Shown here piece by piece: positions 22,209 through 33,775 of a DNA stretch of 64,000 nucleotides. The stretch comes from Coprinopsis marcescibilis (lineage: Eukaryota; Basidiomycota; Agaricomycetes; Agaricales; Psathyrellaceae). Made by a program: the position numbers and the translations under genes. The DNA is taken from positions 1 to 64,000 of the forward strand of contig ML210217.1 of assembly GCA_004369085.1 (NCBI GenBank), given 5' to 3'. Numbering within the stretch: position 1 is the first letter of the stretch; the number at the start of each line of letters is the position of its first letter. The notes under the pieces were generated by a model, which worked only from the letters and a program-made list of their open reading frames with translations, ran no database searches and was not told the origin of the DNA.

Positions 22209-23917
22209 AGTACTAGCACTTCTACCATACCATTCACTTGTTATCGACATACATGCATGAATACAATGATTTGCATAAACGCAGTTAAACAGCCTCTCGG
22301 AACTTGTTTCGCTTTCTTCAAGACTCGTACGTATAGCATTGTGGATACCATTCAGTCTTAAGCGCAAGGGCAATTGGGACGTCTGGACCCAGTCCTGCGC
22401 GTCATGTTCGTTAGCGCCGTTGAGTTTTCTCTTGATAAAACAGAAACGCACTGTTCAATGGCAATGCGTCGCATACGCTATCAGCCGCATCAGGCTTTCC
22501 GCTAAACCCGTATTGAAATTCTTCTTGCTTGTTTTGCCACTGCCACCAAACATGGTCTACGTTTCCGTGGTGAAGATACTGAGGGAAATGTTGGTGAGCC
22601 TTGGAATTAAAGAGTTCAATGTTCATATAACTTACGAATACTGGGTCGTTACTACCAAAGACCTGACCTCTAAAGGGGGTCCCCTCGAGCCTGGATTATT
22701 TCAGAACAATGTCCTCGTGAAGATAGTAGTGCGATACCCACCAGTTGAAACTTTGGCCATCCCCACCAAGCAAGAAATGGACGCTATTGTGTATACTGCG
22801 GAATTGGGGTTCATCGAGTCCGTCTATCATGGTTTCAAAGTCCCAGAAGTTCGTAGCACTCATGACACGGTCTCTGGCGGCCTGGTTGCTGCGTAATGAG
22901 GGCGAGTAAGTAACGGAGAACTGGCAATGCAGCAAGCAATGGCATCGTGGACTCACAAGGTGTCACTTACGCCGACGCCGAACTTGTTGTCAGGGTTGTA
23001 AAGTGCATCCGGAGTAAAGTTTCGAACGAGATAATGGGGTACTGGAAGGTTGGGCTAAAGGGCGGCGGTGAGTTCTCCCTGCTCGGCAACTAGTATGAAC
23101 CATCTTACGCGATAGTTTGCGAAGGCACCGTTGTCAACGATGAAACCTCCAGCGCGCCCGCCAATTTCGTTGATGGGGACGGATCCACCATTTCCGAAGC
23201 CCACCTCGGGGTCTGTGGAGAAGACAGAAGCGTTGTATACATCTGGACCGGCGTCAAGCGTGTAGTCCCAGTACCTGTGAGTGTCATGTCAAGAAAGATG
23301 GATCTCTTGCTGAGCTGAGGTGATCGTCAGGGCTTACGGGATCGGTCCTGTATATCCACAGAGCTTTTCGAGGGAGTATCCGTGCATCCACACGAACCAA
23401 CGGTGCCATGGGAGGAACTTGGCACCAGCGTGATACCTAAAGAACCCTTCACCATGAGCCTACTCGCGACGTCAGTTATGAGAATAAGCTCTGCACTTAG
23501 CAACGAACTGATACTCACAAATGTCAAGTCATCGTGGTACGTGTGATCAGGGTTGCCCGTCAAGCCTAGTGTCTTCGTCTTTATGAGACACTTCTCAGCC
23601 TTGATATAAGCCTTTTGCTCTTTTCTTGTCAGCCTCCTCCATTCTTTCCTAACGCGGATCTTGTCGCAGCGAAGCGCCTTGTCAGGTTTGGCGTTCTTGG
23701 AGGCTTTACGAGCCTCAAAGAAAGAAATGGCCGCATCGGCAGCCTTCTTAACTGCAGGATAATCGACAAATGGGAGGAGAGGGTCTGCGATGGTGACTGG
23801 GTTTGGACAGGCAGCAGAGGATCCCCCTGATGGCGGGTGAGCGTCGGTATGTGAGCTCAATCCTAAAGCGAGGAGAGCGAATATGACGAGCAGCTTCGCG
23901 AAGGAATGGGGGAACAT
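22194..23917 (-). CDS. Secreted tyrosinase (type 3 copper monooxygenase)
   Basis: Minus-strand exons: 23917-23519, 23459-23338, 23274-23109, 23054-22971, 22881-22742, 22690-22636, 22578-22477, then 22430 to a stop at 22194 (434 residues). A signal peptide is clear (MFPHSFAKLLVIFALLALGL). Copper A ligands lie in FVAHAHGEG-type, RYHAGAKFLPWHRWF context; copper B ligands in SIHNSVHF and YLHHGNVDHVW, with GSNDPVF before them. The enzyme oxidises phenols to o-quinones outside the cell (melanin-like pigment, cross-linking). The C-terminal part after KPDAADS is uncertain: the last exon loses the usual tyrosinase pattern and runs into the 3' end of the SDR gene, so the true end may be different. A TATAAAT box lies at 23983-23989. 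Confidence 0.85.
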
Positions 23918-23982
23918 ATCGAAGGCTGGAAATAATCGATCGAAAGCCCAAGACTTGCCTTGAGGTAGACTTTTTCATCTGA

Positions 23983-23989
23983 ATTTATA
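23983..23989 (-). promoter_or_regulatory. TATA box of the tyrosinase gene
   Basis: TATAAAT read on the minus strand, 66 nt before the start codon. Confidence 0.55.
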
Positions 23990-25245
23990 GCAGAGTACTT
24001 GAGTTCTATTCTAAACATAGCACAAAGCCGCCCCCACTGCGAGGAGATTCGAATATAGGAATTCCCAGATGTGTGTTAGTCGTTGGGCTTAATTTGTCAT
24101 TTAACACAAGGTAACTTGCCCACTTGATGTTCGGCGGCAGTGGTCCAGGCCAAACTCACTCCAGTGAACCACCTCCAACGCAAGGGTAAGATACGCTTTC
24201 CGAGTCGGAACTTCGAATTCCAGGACTTCGAATCACAGATTTCACAACACGGTACCACCGGCATGAAGCTGATTTTGCTCATGCATACATACTAGTCGCA
24301 TCGACATTTCTCCGGAGCCGAGGCATTAAAAACCGCCTGTGAAGCCCAGCCTATACATGGCTAGTTTACCGGTAAACTGGATGGTTTTGTTCCCAACGAG
24401 GAACGTACAACCCATGATACTTGAATCGAAACAGTGGTCCAAGAGACACTTTGTAGCGATGGTCAGCGATGGGTATAGCAATAGGCTGTATCCTCAGGCG
24501 CTTCTTTTAGTGAAGAGATAAGAATAGGCGACAACAGATGCGCTCGAAGTCAAAGATAGTTCCTTGCTCGACGAAACTGTCTTAAAATTAGCCTTTTTCG
24601 CGATCTGTGCGGGGTGCTTATCTTGGTGATTTTCCGTCAATTATCCTGAGAGCGTTCCTTTTCTCTGTGACCTTTGAGTTGCCGAGTGAGCTGAGATGCT
24701 GTCTCAGCATCACGAGCACGACTGTAAATGCCGAATCACCACTAACAACGTGGTCATTCAAAGTAAAGGAAGCTGTCAAATAAGAGAAACCCTTCGATAT
24801 TTATCTGGATGTCTGAATACAAGGATGGACAATTTCGTAGCGGAAATAAACAGGTCAAGTAGACATTCTACCTCAAGAAGGGCTTTAAACGGTCTATCTG
24901 GGATCTGGCCTAGTCCATCACCCCTATTAAATCGCTGCATCTATTTCATCTTCCCATGAAAGGAGAGACACAAGTCCGCGGTCACGACGTACTAATGGCC
25001 CTGGCCCCGTGACTTCAATTTTGACGTATATTTGGGTGTGCGATACCATAAATTCGAAGTACTGAAACAGTCAGAAAGATCCCATATGACGGGTTCAGAG
25101 GAACGGGAACTAGAATAGATTGAGGCAAAGTACATATACTTCTACCGCGACAGCTATAGAAAGATGTTGGACAAGTGCGGGTCGGCTGCATCCGAGCGTA
25201 ATCTGAAGTTTCTCGGGGGCACTTTCCAAAGCTCAAGTGACAGGT
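23990..25245. other. Intergenic, nothing recognised
   Basis: Only short frames (at most 87 codons) without protein-like content or splice structure. Confidence 0.5.
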
Positions 25246-26286
25246 TTACGCCTGAGTGTCCTTCAGATGGCGATTGATGCCCTCGACTATGGATCCTGTA
25301 TCTGAAGTGATGTTGATCTGCCAACGGTGTCAGCCTTCATGAATGGGGTTTAGGAACGCTCAAGGAACGGACCATATCAAACCCTTGCTTTGCTCGTCCC
25401 TTTGCCTGTGTTCCAGATGCGCAAAATATGGCGCTGGTAGGGTAGGGCTAAGTCCCAGATAAACAGTCTCAATTGGCTGTAATATAGCTTACCACTTCTT
25501 GTTCGCTTGCTTGGATACCTGTAGAACACGTTGAATCACCTTCTCCACCTCAGGATGTGGATTCGGGGAAGGAGGAGGAAATCCCAGAGAAATAGAAAGG
25601 TCATAGGGACCTATGAACAGCGCGTCTGCGGTGAATAATAATAATAAATTACGCAAGCTACAGGTCTTTCAAACCCAACAAAGTACGTACCTATCCCATC
25701 AACCTGCACAATAGACTCTAGATTGTTCACTGCCTCCTTGGTCTCAATTTGGACGATGACAAGAGTGCTGTCGTTGGCCGTCGCCAAGTACTCGGAAGGC
25801 GTCACACCCCACACCCCATGCGTGAAAGGGCTTCCAAATCCCCTTCTTCCCTTCGGAGGGAACTTGGCATCCTTCACAACCTCCGCAGCCTTCTCGGCAG
25901 TGGAGACCTTCAAGAATCAGCCACAAGCTTTATAATGCAGGTAATAGGTCCACACTAACCATCGGGATGAGGACACCGTCAGCGCCAGCATCCAGCGCAT
26001 ACTTGATCTGCCAACTGGTGCTATCCGAAGCGCCTGTGGCTGGGATACGCACAATCGTGCTAGGTCCGCCGTCTGGTCTGCTACCTTTAATTGCAGCGAC
26101 ACTTTCAGCGGCTCCCGGTACAAGAGGAACGACTCCGTGCTCGCAATCGATAACGATCCACCCTACGTCGCTGCTCGCTTGCGCGAGGGTTCGTGCATGA
26201 AAGACACCTGGTAGGGTCAGCCAGATCCCATAGGATGGGCCTTGGTTGGACTGCAAAGCTCGGAGGAGTGGATGTGAAGGAGTCAT
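25246..26286 (-). CDS. HpcH/HpaI aldolase family protein (269 aa)
   Basis: Five exons: 26286-25960, 25907-25691, 25625-25493, 25433-25373, 25317-25246. Motifs of the HpcH/HpaI aldolase (2-keto-3-deoxy-acid / 4-hydroxy-2-oxoheptanedioate aldolase) family appear in order: GIWLTLPG, VGWIVIDCEHGV, RIPATG, ALDAGADGVLIPM, GRRGFGSPF, VIVQIET (metal-binding Glu) and DALFIGPYDLSISLG (metal-binding Asp). These cytosolic class II enzymes split 2-keto-acids to pyruvate plus an aldehyde. The exact substrate cannot be read from the sequence. There is no signal peptide. Length and motif order are complete, so the gene looks intact. Confidence 0.9.
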
Positions 26287-26958
26287 GTCTGTAGAGCCTA
26301 AGAGTGGGTCGTTAGGATAGGTTCAAACCTAAGGACGATCCAGAAGATATGCGATCATCCAAGATGAAATTGGTAATCACGGGAAGGTAACAGGTTACCG
26401 GCCTATCTAAACGCACAAGAGATAAAAGTCATTTCAGCATCGCAAATGAATGTGCATCCATACAACGGGAAGGCTGGGCGCTAAACCAAGTTGCCGATTT
26501 GAATGCCGTACAAAATTGACAATTCAAACAAGGTGCGTGAGGCCGAGGTGTGCGGAATGTTGGAGGCTGCGTGGTCTCTTGTGGCGCGCAGTCTCTTGTG
26601 GCGCGCAGTCATGACCGCATGGTCTTGCCCCTATATCAGGCGACACATGTACAGCCGTCAAAACTGGCGATTTGGGAGCGATCCATCCTGAGCCATCGTG
26701 TTGTGTACATCCAGGTAGCCACTGGCCGCCACCAGTATGTGAAGGGTATCCTGGCTACGAAGCGAAATCATAGGCACTGCGGTATTCGGGTGTGATATCC
26801 CCCAAGCACGTCGCCATTCGGAGTGACGAGTTATGGTGCCAGTTACACGTTGTCCACTTCCTCCTCAATCCTGCAAGGTTCAGACGTTATTAGATATTAG
26901 CGTGACATGCATTAGTGGCTATCGCACCTAAAAAGAGAGACCAGCGTCCCCCCGACTC
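26287..26958. other. Intergenic with a short tandem repeat
   Basis: No gene seen. A 17-bp unit (core GTGGCGCGCAGTCTCTT) is repeated about twice at 26575-26610. Confidence 0.5.
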
Positions 26959-27495
26959 CTATAGCAACGTCTTCCGCCCAAATTCCGCCTGCTTCCTACT
27001 AATTCGAACAGGTTCGTAATACTTGGCGTTGGGAAAGATATGGCGAAAGGACGGGTAGACGTTCACACCCAAGGCCTCGGCGAACAACGGGTGTCGGCTG
27101 TTCTCGCGGATAAATCGAACAGCAGTTGCGTTCTCCCGCAACCGCTTGTAAAAGTAGAACACGGTCTTGTAGTCGACGAGAATTTGATAGCGATCGCCGT
27201 GGTCGTAGATTGTGACGCTAGGTTCGAGGATGTCTTGGAACTGGCCTTGGAAGGGTATGGCGAGCTCGGGTCCCCACATGCCGCCCAGTGGTCGGTGATT
27301 AAACGTGATGATGTTCTCGTACGGCCGGAATGCGATTTGGAGAAGGGTGTTTCCGGGCGCGCTGACAAGTTCGATAGCGGCGCTGCCCGTCGAGCTGCTG
27401 GTGTCGAGCCTCGCGGATTGTAGCATCATGATTCCCTCTGCTTTGAACTCCTTATCGAATAGGATTGTCTCATTTGCTTTGACGATGTAAAACAT
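26959..27495 (-). CDS. Fungal galectin (Coprinopsis CGL type), 178 aa
   Basis: A single coding exon. The sequence follows the fungal galectin pattern: FDKEFKAEGI, LLQIAFRPYENIITFNHR, MWGPELAIPF, VTIYDHGDRYQILVDY, then YKRLRENATAVRF. Galectins of this type are cytoplasmic or non-classically secreted beta-galactoside-binding lectins of fruiting bodies, with a role in defence against nematodes and other grazers. The Asn (TFN), Trp and Glu (WGPE) and the Arg of the sugar site are present, but the His normally four residues before the Arg is Gln, and the C-terminus is extended by about 30 residues. Sugar specificity may therefore differ from CGL1/2. A TATATAAAT box lies at 27613-27621, and an intron may lie in the 5' leader (about 27490-27555). 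Confidence 0.88.
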   Translation of the reverse strand: MFYIVKANETILFDKEFKAEGIMMLQSARLDTSSSTGSAAIELVSAPGNTLLQIAFRPYENIITFNHRPLGGMWGPELAIPFQGQFQDILEPSVTIYDHGDRYQILVDYKTVFYFYKRLRENATAVRFIRENSRHPLFAEALGVNVYPSFRHIFPNAKYYEPVRISRKQAEFGRKTLL

Positions 27496-27612
27496 CTGAG
27501 GTTAGAGGGTAAATGTTAATGGGCAGTCATGCGACTAGGTTTAAGCATAGCAGTCACCTTGGAGAGTCTATGGAGGACGAGAAGCTCGAGGTCATGATGG
27601 GAAGGATGACCG

Positions 27613-27621
27613 ATTTATATA
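27613..27621 (-). promoter_or_regulatory. TATA box of the galectin gene
   Basis: TATATAAAT on the minus strand, 118 nt upstream of the ATG; the extra distance fits a leader intron. Confidence 0.5.
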
Positions 27622-28642
27622 GCTCTGCTGCATGCCTCTTCTAGTGCGGCCGCAAGTTCCTCATGATAGGTCATTTCTGTGAAGTGTGGCATGTTGATGT
27701 CCGCTTGCCGAACTTGGTGTAGAGTACTGCGAATGAACGCGTTATGAACGGTGCCGAGTACATAATCAACATTCCTCACTTCAAGCGAGGTTAAGTTCAT
27801 ACCTTGATATTCATTGGCGCGGACTCATATAAGCTGAAGGTCGATATAACGTTTAGAAGCGTTCAATTAAGGTTGATGTTGATTTGTGAGCCAGGTGTTT
27901 TCAAGCTATGGGATTGATTTTGTACGACGGACGGTGAGCAGAAGGGTCAGAAACGAGGTCCCCGCAGAAGTACTCCGCGTGATCCAGAGTTTTGAAGTGG
28001 AACGGGAAATTTAGCAAGTGCGTGTACGTCATCTTGGCGGCTTTGCTTCCATATCGTGACCGCCCGAGCTTCGGGAACCAGAGATAGAAGCAATGTCCCA
28101 TGTGTTAGTGGGAGCAGCATGTGGGGTCATTATTGTCATGGCCACAGGCAATGCGATGACTGTGTGAGTCGTGCTGTTAGTCTTGTCAGATGACTGAATC
28201 TAGCTTTAGTTTGACCATACGTAGGCTTATGCAACTGGAGCCTCAGTGGACTGAACGAAGAACTGGCAAAAAGAGGCAGTGGGCCGGGGATCGAAGTTTT
28301 CGGAAACCTTCACGCGCACGTGTCACCATTACCAATCAATCTCCTCCTATCCTTATCTAAGCGCTGAATCAAGATAAGCGCGCGATTAATCCAACGCACA
28401 GGAAGTACTCCAGAGTCTAGGGAGTACTATTACATGCGCGAGAGATGACCTATCTCGCGTAATATGTAGGACTATAGCTCAGTTGACTCTTTGAATCGTC
28501 AAAGTGATAGACTCCACTTAAACATTTTCAGCCGGGAAGTCTCAAGTTGCCAGTACCTGCCGCAGATGGCCGTAAAGAGTCCAATCAATCACACAGACCC
28601 ATTTCACTGATCCCATCTCTTAGCATCTCCCACCCACATCCA
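27622..28642. other. Intergenic, nothing recognised
   Basis: Divergent spacer between the galectin and the first F-box gene. The minus-strand frame 27901-28101 has no recognisable content. Confidence 0.45.
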
Positions 28643-30073
28643 ATGCATGAGCTTCCTGCAGACTTGGCACTCGACATCGCGGTATATCTTCCAAGGCGGG
28701 AAGACGACTGGAATTCATTGAAGAACACCTCTCTTGTTTCCGCTGCATTCAGAAAAGCATGCCAGGCGATCATCTTCTCCGCGATTAGCCTATGCTACCC
28801 AGCAAGTCCAGATGGAAAACCCTTGGCGGGAGAGATAATCCTTGCGCTGTTGCAGCACTCGCCGGCGATTGCTGGCTATGTAAAGGCGCTTAAAATCGTG
28901 TCCACGGACACGGACGGAATGTGGCAGCAAGATAAGCACCTCGCAGACGCACTGAACCGCATTGGGGAGCTTAACCGAATCCGAGAACTTACTCTGGAGC
29001 TTCAGTGGGAGGTCAAGCTCCACCAGGCCTCCTTCACAGAGACGCGGGCAGCATTATACTCCCTTTTGAAGTCCCCCTGCCTAGAAGCACTTAGGATCAA
29101 TTCCAGCACTCCCTTTGAGCTCGTCAAGCTATGTCAGTCGTCGTTGAAGCATTTGATGGCGTCATCAGCTTCGCCTTTGGACACGCCCGAGGGATACTGT
29201 ATGCCACAAACTTCCATCTCTTCGCCTCCAAAGCTCCAGACCCTTTACATAAACCTCACAACCCTGCGCCATAGCCTCGAAGTTGTGGATCTCTGTCGCT
29301 TGCATTCTTTGCGTCTACGCCTCTCCCAGGGAATTCACGACCAACAAGACTCAATGGCTCTACGCTCTCTTATGTCAAAGGTCGTGACAACTTTGAAAAC
29401 ATCCATAGTTGACGTGCCATTCAATGGTTCGTCCGTTGCGCTTATCGAGCTTATCCAAAGTCTATTCATTATCTATGACGGTGTAGTAGCTCGCAGAACC
29501 GAGACTCCAGACGACCTTTTTCAGGTTTCAAACATGTCTAGCCTCGAGGCGATATCTTTATGTTACATGGACATAGCCAAATTCAAAGTCGATCAGAACC
29601 CCTACGAAATTACCACCTTCACGTCCAAGACCCTCGCTTGGATTCGCGCCCTCTTCCAATCAACTCACACCCCATCCAACCTCAAGGTCGCACAGCTCAT
29701 CGCAATCAACTACGAATCCGGCTTGGATGGCGAGTGGGCCTATGACTCGCAGCAATGGCAGGAGCTTTTGACACTTCTTTCGAGCAAGGAACAGTTTCCG
29801 GCTTTGAAGAGGGTCGAAGTTATTCTCTGCTCCTACTTTAAAACGGAGATCCGGCTGCCTGAATTATCGGAAACATTTCGACAGCAACTTGGGTACGAGC
29901 TCAACCTTGGTCAAAGAGAGTTCAAGAGAGATCCGAGTGAGTTCACAGCTGTTCTGACAATGTCGGTTGTGCTTACGTACCAAGCGCTGTACCTTATTGG
30001 AGCGCTTCCGCAGGGCTCGGTTTACGACTGGGCGGGGGATACCTATGTTTTCCATCGCGGCTCCACTCTGTGA
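28643..30073 (+). CDS. F-box-like protein with LRR-like C-terminus (476 aa)
   Basis: A single long exon. The start MHELPADLALDIAVYLPRR followed by SLKNTSLVSAAFRKACQAIIF is the F-box-like motif (LP-x-(E/D)L, then (L/T)SLVS-x-xFR) seen in many mushroom proteins; an in-frame ATG at 28547 would add 32 Ser/Pro-rich residues. The rest, with spaced L-x-x-L segments (SLKHLMAS, KLQTLYINL, SLEAISLCYMD), looks like the irregular leucine-rich repeats of this family. Known F-box proteins link substrates to SKP1-cullin ubiquitin ligases; target unknown. It shares the block pattern (SPAIAGYVKALKI) with the F-box genes at 30586 and 45598. Confidence 0.72.
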   Translation: MHELPADLALDIAVYLPRREDDWNSLKNTSLVSAAFRKACQAIIFSAISLCYPASPDGKPLAGEIILALLQHSPAIAGYVKALKIVSTDTDGMWQQDKHLADALNRIGELNRIRELTLELQWEVKLHQASFTETRAALYSLLKSPCLEALRINSSTPFELVKLCQSSLKHLMASSASPLDTPEGYCMPQTSISSPPKLQTLYINLTTLRHSLEVVDLCRLHSLRLRLSQGIHDQQDSMALRSLMSKVVTTLKTSIVDVPFNGSSVALIELIQSLFIIYDGVVARRTETPDDLFQVSNMSSLEAISLCYMDIAKFKVDQNPYEITTFTSKTLAWIRALFQSTHTPSNLKVAQLIAINYESGLDGEWAYDSQQWQELLTLLSSKEQFPALKRVEVILCSYFKTEIRLPELSETFRQQLGYELNLGQREFKRDPSEFTAVLTMSVVLTYQALYLIGALPQGSVYDWAGDTYVFHRGSTL

Positions 30074-30585
30074 CACTGTAGCGAGCTATTCTTCACGTAC
30101 GGAGGTACATGTGCATGCATACTGTTGTGCGGCTGAACCCTTTGTGCAACCTCGAACGATTGAGATTACCTTGTACCCAGGTTTACGGAGACTCTGTATG
30201 CACGATTAGTCAATGATGATAGAAGTGGTGGCCACTTGTTGGATGGGATATGTGATGCGCATTATGAGACTCGTGGAGTCACTCGAGCCGGCTAGCCTTG
30301 AAATCCGGGTGTGTACATTAAGAGCACACCCCTCACTGTGTGTATGTAGACATGCGTCTGCAATGTGTCTGCAATGTGTCTGCGTCAAAAGCTGCGTCGA
30401 AGTTACAGCTACCTGAGCCAACAGCCTTAATCCGACTGTCTTACACACATATCATACTGTCAGCTGCCAATTACAGCACCCACATGCACACACAAAAACA
30501 TAGTCAGCAACCCGTGATTAGTGGTACGGAGTGGTTGTATATATTGAGGCAAGAGTTTGGCTTTGGGGGACTCTGAATCAAACTG
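30074..30585. other. Intergenic with short repeat and TATA element
   Basis: No gene seen. An 11-bp unit (core GTCTGCAATGT) is repeated two to three times near 30355-30386. TATATATT at 30538-30545 lies 41 nt before the next start. Confidence 0.45.
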
Positions 30586-31954
30586 ATGGATACGCTTCCG
30601 CAAGAGCTCGTCGAGAAAGTGGTCGACCACATACCAAAACACAGCATCGCCGCGGCGTCTCTTACGTGCTCTCTGTTCCGTGAGCCCTGCCAGAGAAGGT
30701 TGCTATCGACAATCCTTGTTCAAGGAGGTTTATGCAGCCGAACTCACCCCAACAATCCGTCACGCCCAGGCAAACGATTATGGCGACTGTTCCAGCTTTC
30801 CCCGACCGCCGCAAGCTACGTCAGAGCCGTCCAGATAAACGACGACACGTGCTGTGACGGGTGCCAGTGGCTTGATGAAGATGAAGACCTCCTCAAGGCA
30901 CTCCAGCTTATCGCTCAACAAAACTTGATCCAGTTTCTGGGGATCAGGATGCGCAATCATTCGCATATAGATATAGGACCCAACGCAAAGGCATCCCTTC
31001 TGGCCATCTGTCGCTGTGATTCCTTCACTCAGCTGCAGCTGGAAAAGGCACCAGTCAACATTATCGACTGGGCTGGCCCATCACTGAAGGAGGTCCAGCT
31101 CATTTCCCCGACGTACGCCGAGGATCCATCATTCCAAGTGACGCCTGTTGGACCACCCACGAAACTCAGCTATCTGCGCGTACTCGACATTTGCATGGAC
31201 TACCCCGAGCAAATTCTCTCGCATCTGGTTAACGGTACCCGGGCAGGGACGCTTGTTGGAGGACTTAAAGAGCTAGTTCTCGATGCTGAATGCGCAGATC
31301 CAGAGAATACTAAAGAGTTTCCGCGACTCCTGGCCGAGTGTATGGATGTTGTGGAGATCTTCTCCTTCGACTGTCCGGAATTCATGCCGGACTATTGTGA
31401 GTGGGCTGTCTTGAATTCGAGAGGTATATAACTGACAGAACTTGTGGAACGTTGACTCTGTAGCTGAAGGAGGACCAGAACACCTGAAGGCACATGGCCT
31501 CCCCGATTTCTCATTTTTCGTCCGACTCAAGGCACTAAACCTAAGCTTCCGGAACTCTTCTCTCAGCCCTTCTGACCCAGTTCTATGGGCTCTCCATCGT
31601 CTTATGACGTTTTCATCCTACCACCCGCGACTTGAATCTGTCGGTTTGTTCCTTCGCCAAAGCATTAGCCCAGATGGAATAACCCACTCACCAAATCCAG
31701 AATATTGGAGGAAGATCGACGAAATCCTATTCGACCGGCAGAAATTTCCAAACCTGAAGAAAGTCAAAGTCGAATTTGCTTGGGAGATGTCAAGGCGCGG
31801 TCCAACAGACGATCGGGACCAAATTGAGCCATACCTTACCCGTCTCCAAACAGAGGGAATTCTCATCATATCGTCGACCTATTACTGGCCCAGCTATAGG
31901 CGATTGCTTTGGTGGTACGATGTTATGCATGATTTTCCCGCCGCTGCCTACTAG
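30586..31954 (+). CDS. F-box-like protein (442 aa)
   Basis: Two exons, 30586-31423 and 31464-31954. The N-terminus MDTLPQELVEKVVDHIPKHS, then SLTCSLFREPCQRRLLSTI, is a clear F-box-like motif. It is followed by the family block LWRLFQLSPTAASYVRAVQI and by leucine-rich segments. It is more closely patterned on the 45598 gene (LW-x-x-x-(R/Q)-x-SP-x-x-A-x-Y-(I/V)-(K/R)-A) than on its neighbour at 28643. Likely an SCF ubiquitin-ligase adaptor of unknown target. It ends only 54 bp from the end of the epimerase gene on the other strand. Confidence 0.78.
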
Positions 31955-32008
31955 TTACAGTACCAGCTACGATACAAACCGAGGGCCACCAGGTCCTGAA
32001 CTGCAAAC

Positions 32009-33775
32009 CTATTTCAAAGTCGAGAACTTGTATGTTGTACTCCACTCATATGGTCTGTCAGGTCCATCTTTAAAATTTATAATCAGTCAGTGGACTTCGA
32101 ATGCGCTCTGCGCACATAAAAGAAAGCAACTCACAGATATGATCGATTCCCCACTCCGGCGTGTTAATTGCGGCGACGTGGCCCTGCTGCTCAATCGCAA
32201 TCCCAGACCATTTCCCGTACTTAAGATCAGGCCCGCCATGTGCTTCCTTTCGGCTCGTGTTCATCCAATACGCCGAGTATACTTGAACTGCATCTTGGTT
32301 GGTCGCCATATCTAGGCTAGTACAGACCAGAGTTCTCGTGAATGAAGGGGCCCCGGGGGTTATACATTTCTTTACTCACCGAATGCCAGATTTCTGACTC
32401 CAGAGCGAGGTACCAGCTCTCTTGTATGAAGCGCCCTTGAGCTTGTCGTACACCCAGCAATGGTCATATCCTTGACATTCTGTAGAATACCGGCAAGAGA
32501 TTAGTTATGCAGGGATAATGTCACTTTAGTCCTTACCTCCTCCACAAAGTCCCTTGGTCTCATTCCAGCGACCACCAACAACCTTGGGTTGTCGAAAATC
32601 GAAGATGGTGTTTTTCCTCACGTCGATGAAATCTCCAGTAGGTATAGCATTCCCGTCTAGGTCGATGATTTGCGAAGAATCAATTTGCAATGTATGTCCT
32701 AGCGTGTCGTGTACACCATCCTGGAAAGCGTCCAAGTTCCTGTCGATTCGCACATAATGAGTTCAACAGTAATATATTTGGGAAAAGGATGGCGTGCCAG
32801 TAAACATGCTGGGTCACCATGATAGGCGTCTAAATACACCAGTCAGTGGATCTGTCGGATTTAAACAGAGGGCCAACTAACCTTTCGAGTAGCTCTCGCG
32901 CGAACCACAGTCTTCAACACTCCTCCATTCGAGACCGTATGAGTTGCCTGCCCCCGATCCTTGTTAACAGACCTCAAGGCCTGCGGAACGTTCAAGGAGC
33001 ACTCACATAAGCGGTAACTGTGCCAGGGAAGCCTTCGTGTCCCTCGTCAACATGTCGGTAAGTTACACTCGTGGGGCTTCGATCCACGACAGTCCAGTTG
33101 CGCCTGTCCCAGCCGGTGAGACCTCCATGCAGCGTTACTTGCCCTAATGACGACGTTGAGTTTTATATTTTTAGATTGTTCAAAGTAGCTTACCATCATG
33201 ATCGTTAGTCGGAATTGTATAGATGTCCGCTGGTGGTTTTGGGTCCTTGGATATCGGGATAGAAAAAGTACCTATACAAGATCGAGATTGGTAACGCAGA
33301 GTGGACACGAAGAAAGGACGTACCGTTCTTGATACGATTGGCATACCTGAGACGTTCGCCTTCATGTCAGCCACTGGGGGGCAGGCCATGTCCGAAACTC
33401 ACCTGCCAACGATAGCGCTGAAGACAGGATGTGCTGGGTCTGACCAAAGCATGCTCTGTCACGCCATGAGCATGCGTCGAAGAGGTTGGGAGGGAGACAT
33501 ACAGGATCGTCATATCCAAGGACGACATCCCTGAACTTTCCATCTCGATCCTTAGCCCAGAGATGGGTTAAAGTAGCACCGATGGAGACGAAACTGGCAG
33601 AGATAGAACCATCAGGAGCCTTGAGCTCCGTAACGTCGAAGGGCTATAGAGAATTCAATGTCAGCCAACAGCCCAATGCACATAGACACTAAAATCAGCG
33701 TACCCATTTTCCAGACTGCGCAAATGCAGACACAGATACGGTACATAACACAAGGAAGTGACGTGTCAAATGCAT
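32009..33775 (-). CDS. Secreted aldose 1-epimerase (galactose mutarotase family), about 381 aa
   Basis: Twelve exons on the minus strand. A signal peptide opens the protein (MHLTRHFLVLCTVSVSAFA, cut near AQSGKW). Mutarotase motifs appear in order: FVSIGATLTHLWAKDRDG, GRYANRIKNG, VTLHGGLTGWDR (first catalytic His), TQHVYWNLDAF (second His), and WSGIAIEQQ (catalytic Glu). The known reaction interconverts alpha- and beta-anomers of sugars; the secreted fungal form would act on sugars released outside the cell. Exon 8 to exon 9 (32798 / 32739) is joined by an intron that starts with GC instead of GT. A TATATATA element lies at 33827-33834. The model keeps frame throughout, so it looks intact. Confidence 0.88.

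Noticed and set aside
22339..22896. 185-codon plus-strand open frame
   Set aside because: It is antisense to several tyrosinase exons that show clear copper-site motifs.
28470..28490. A-box-like TAGCTCAGTTGA on the plus strand
   Set aside because: There is no B box within 100 nt downstream, and no tRNA fold.
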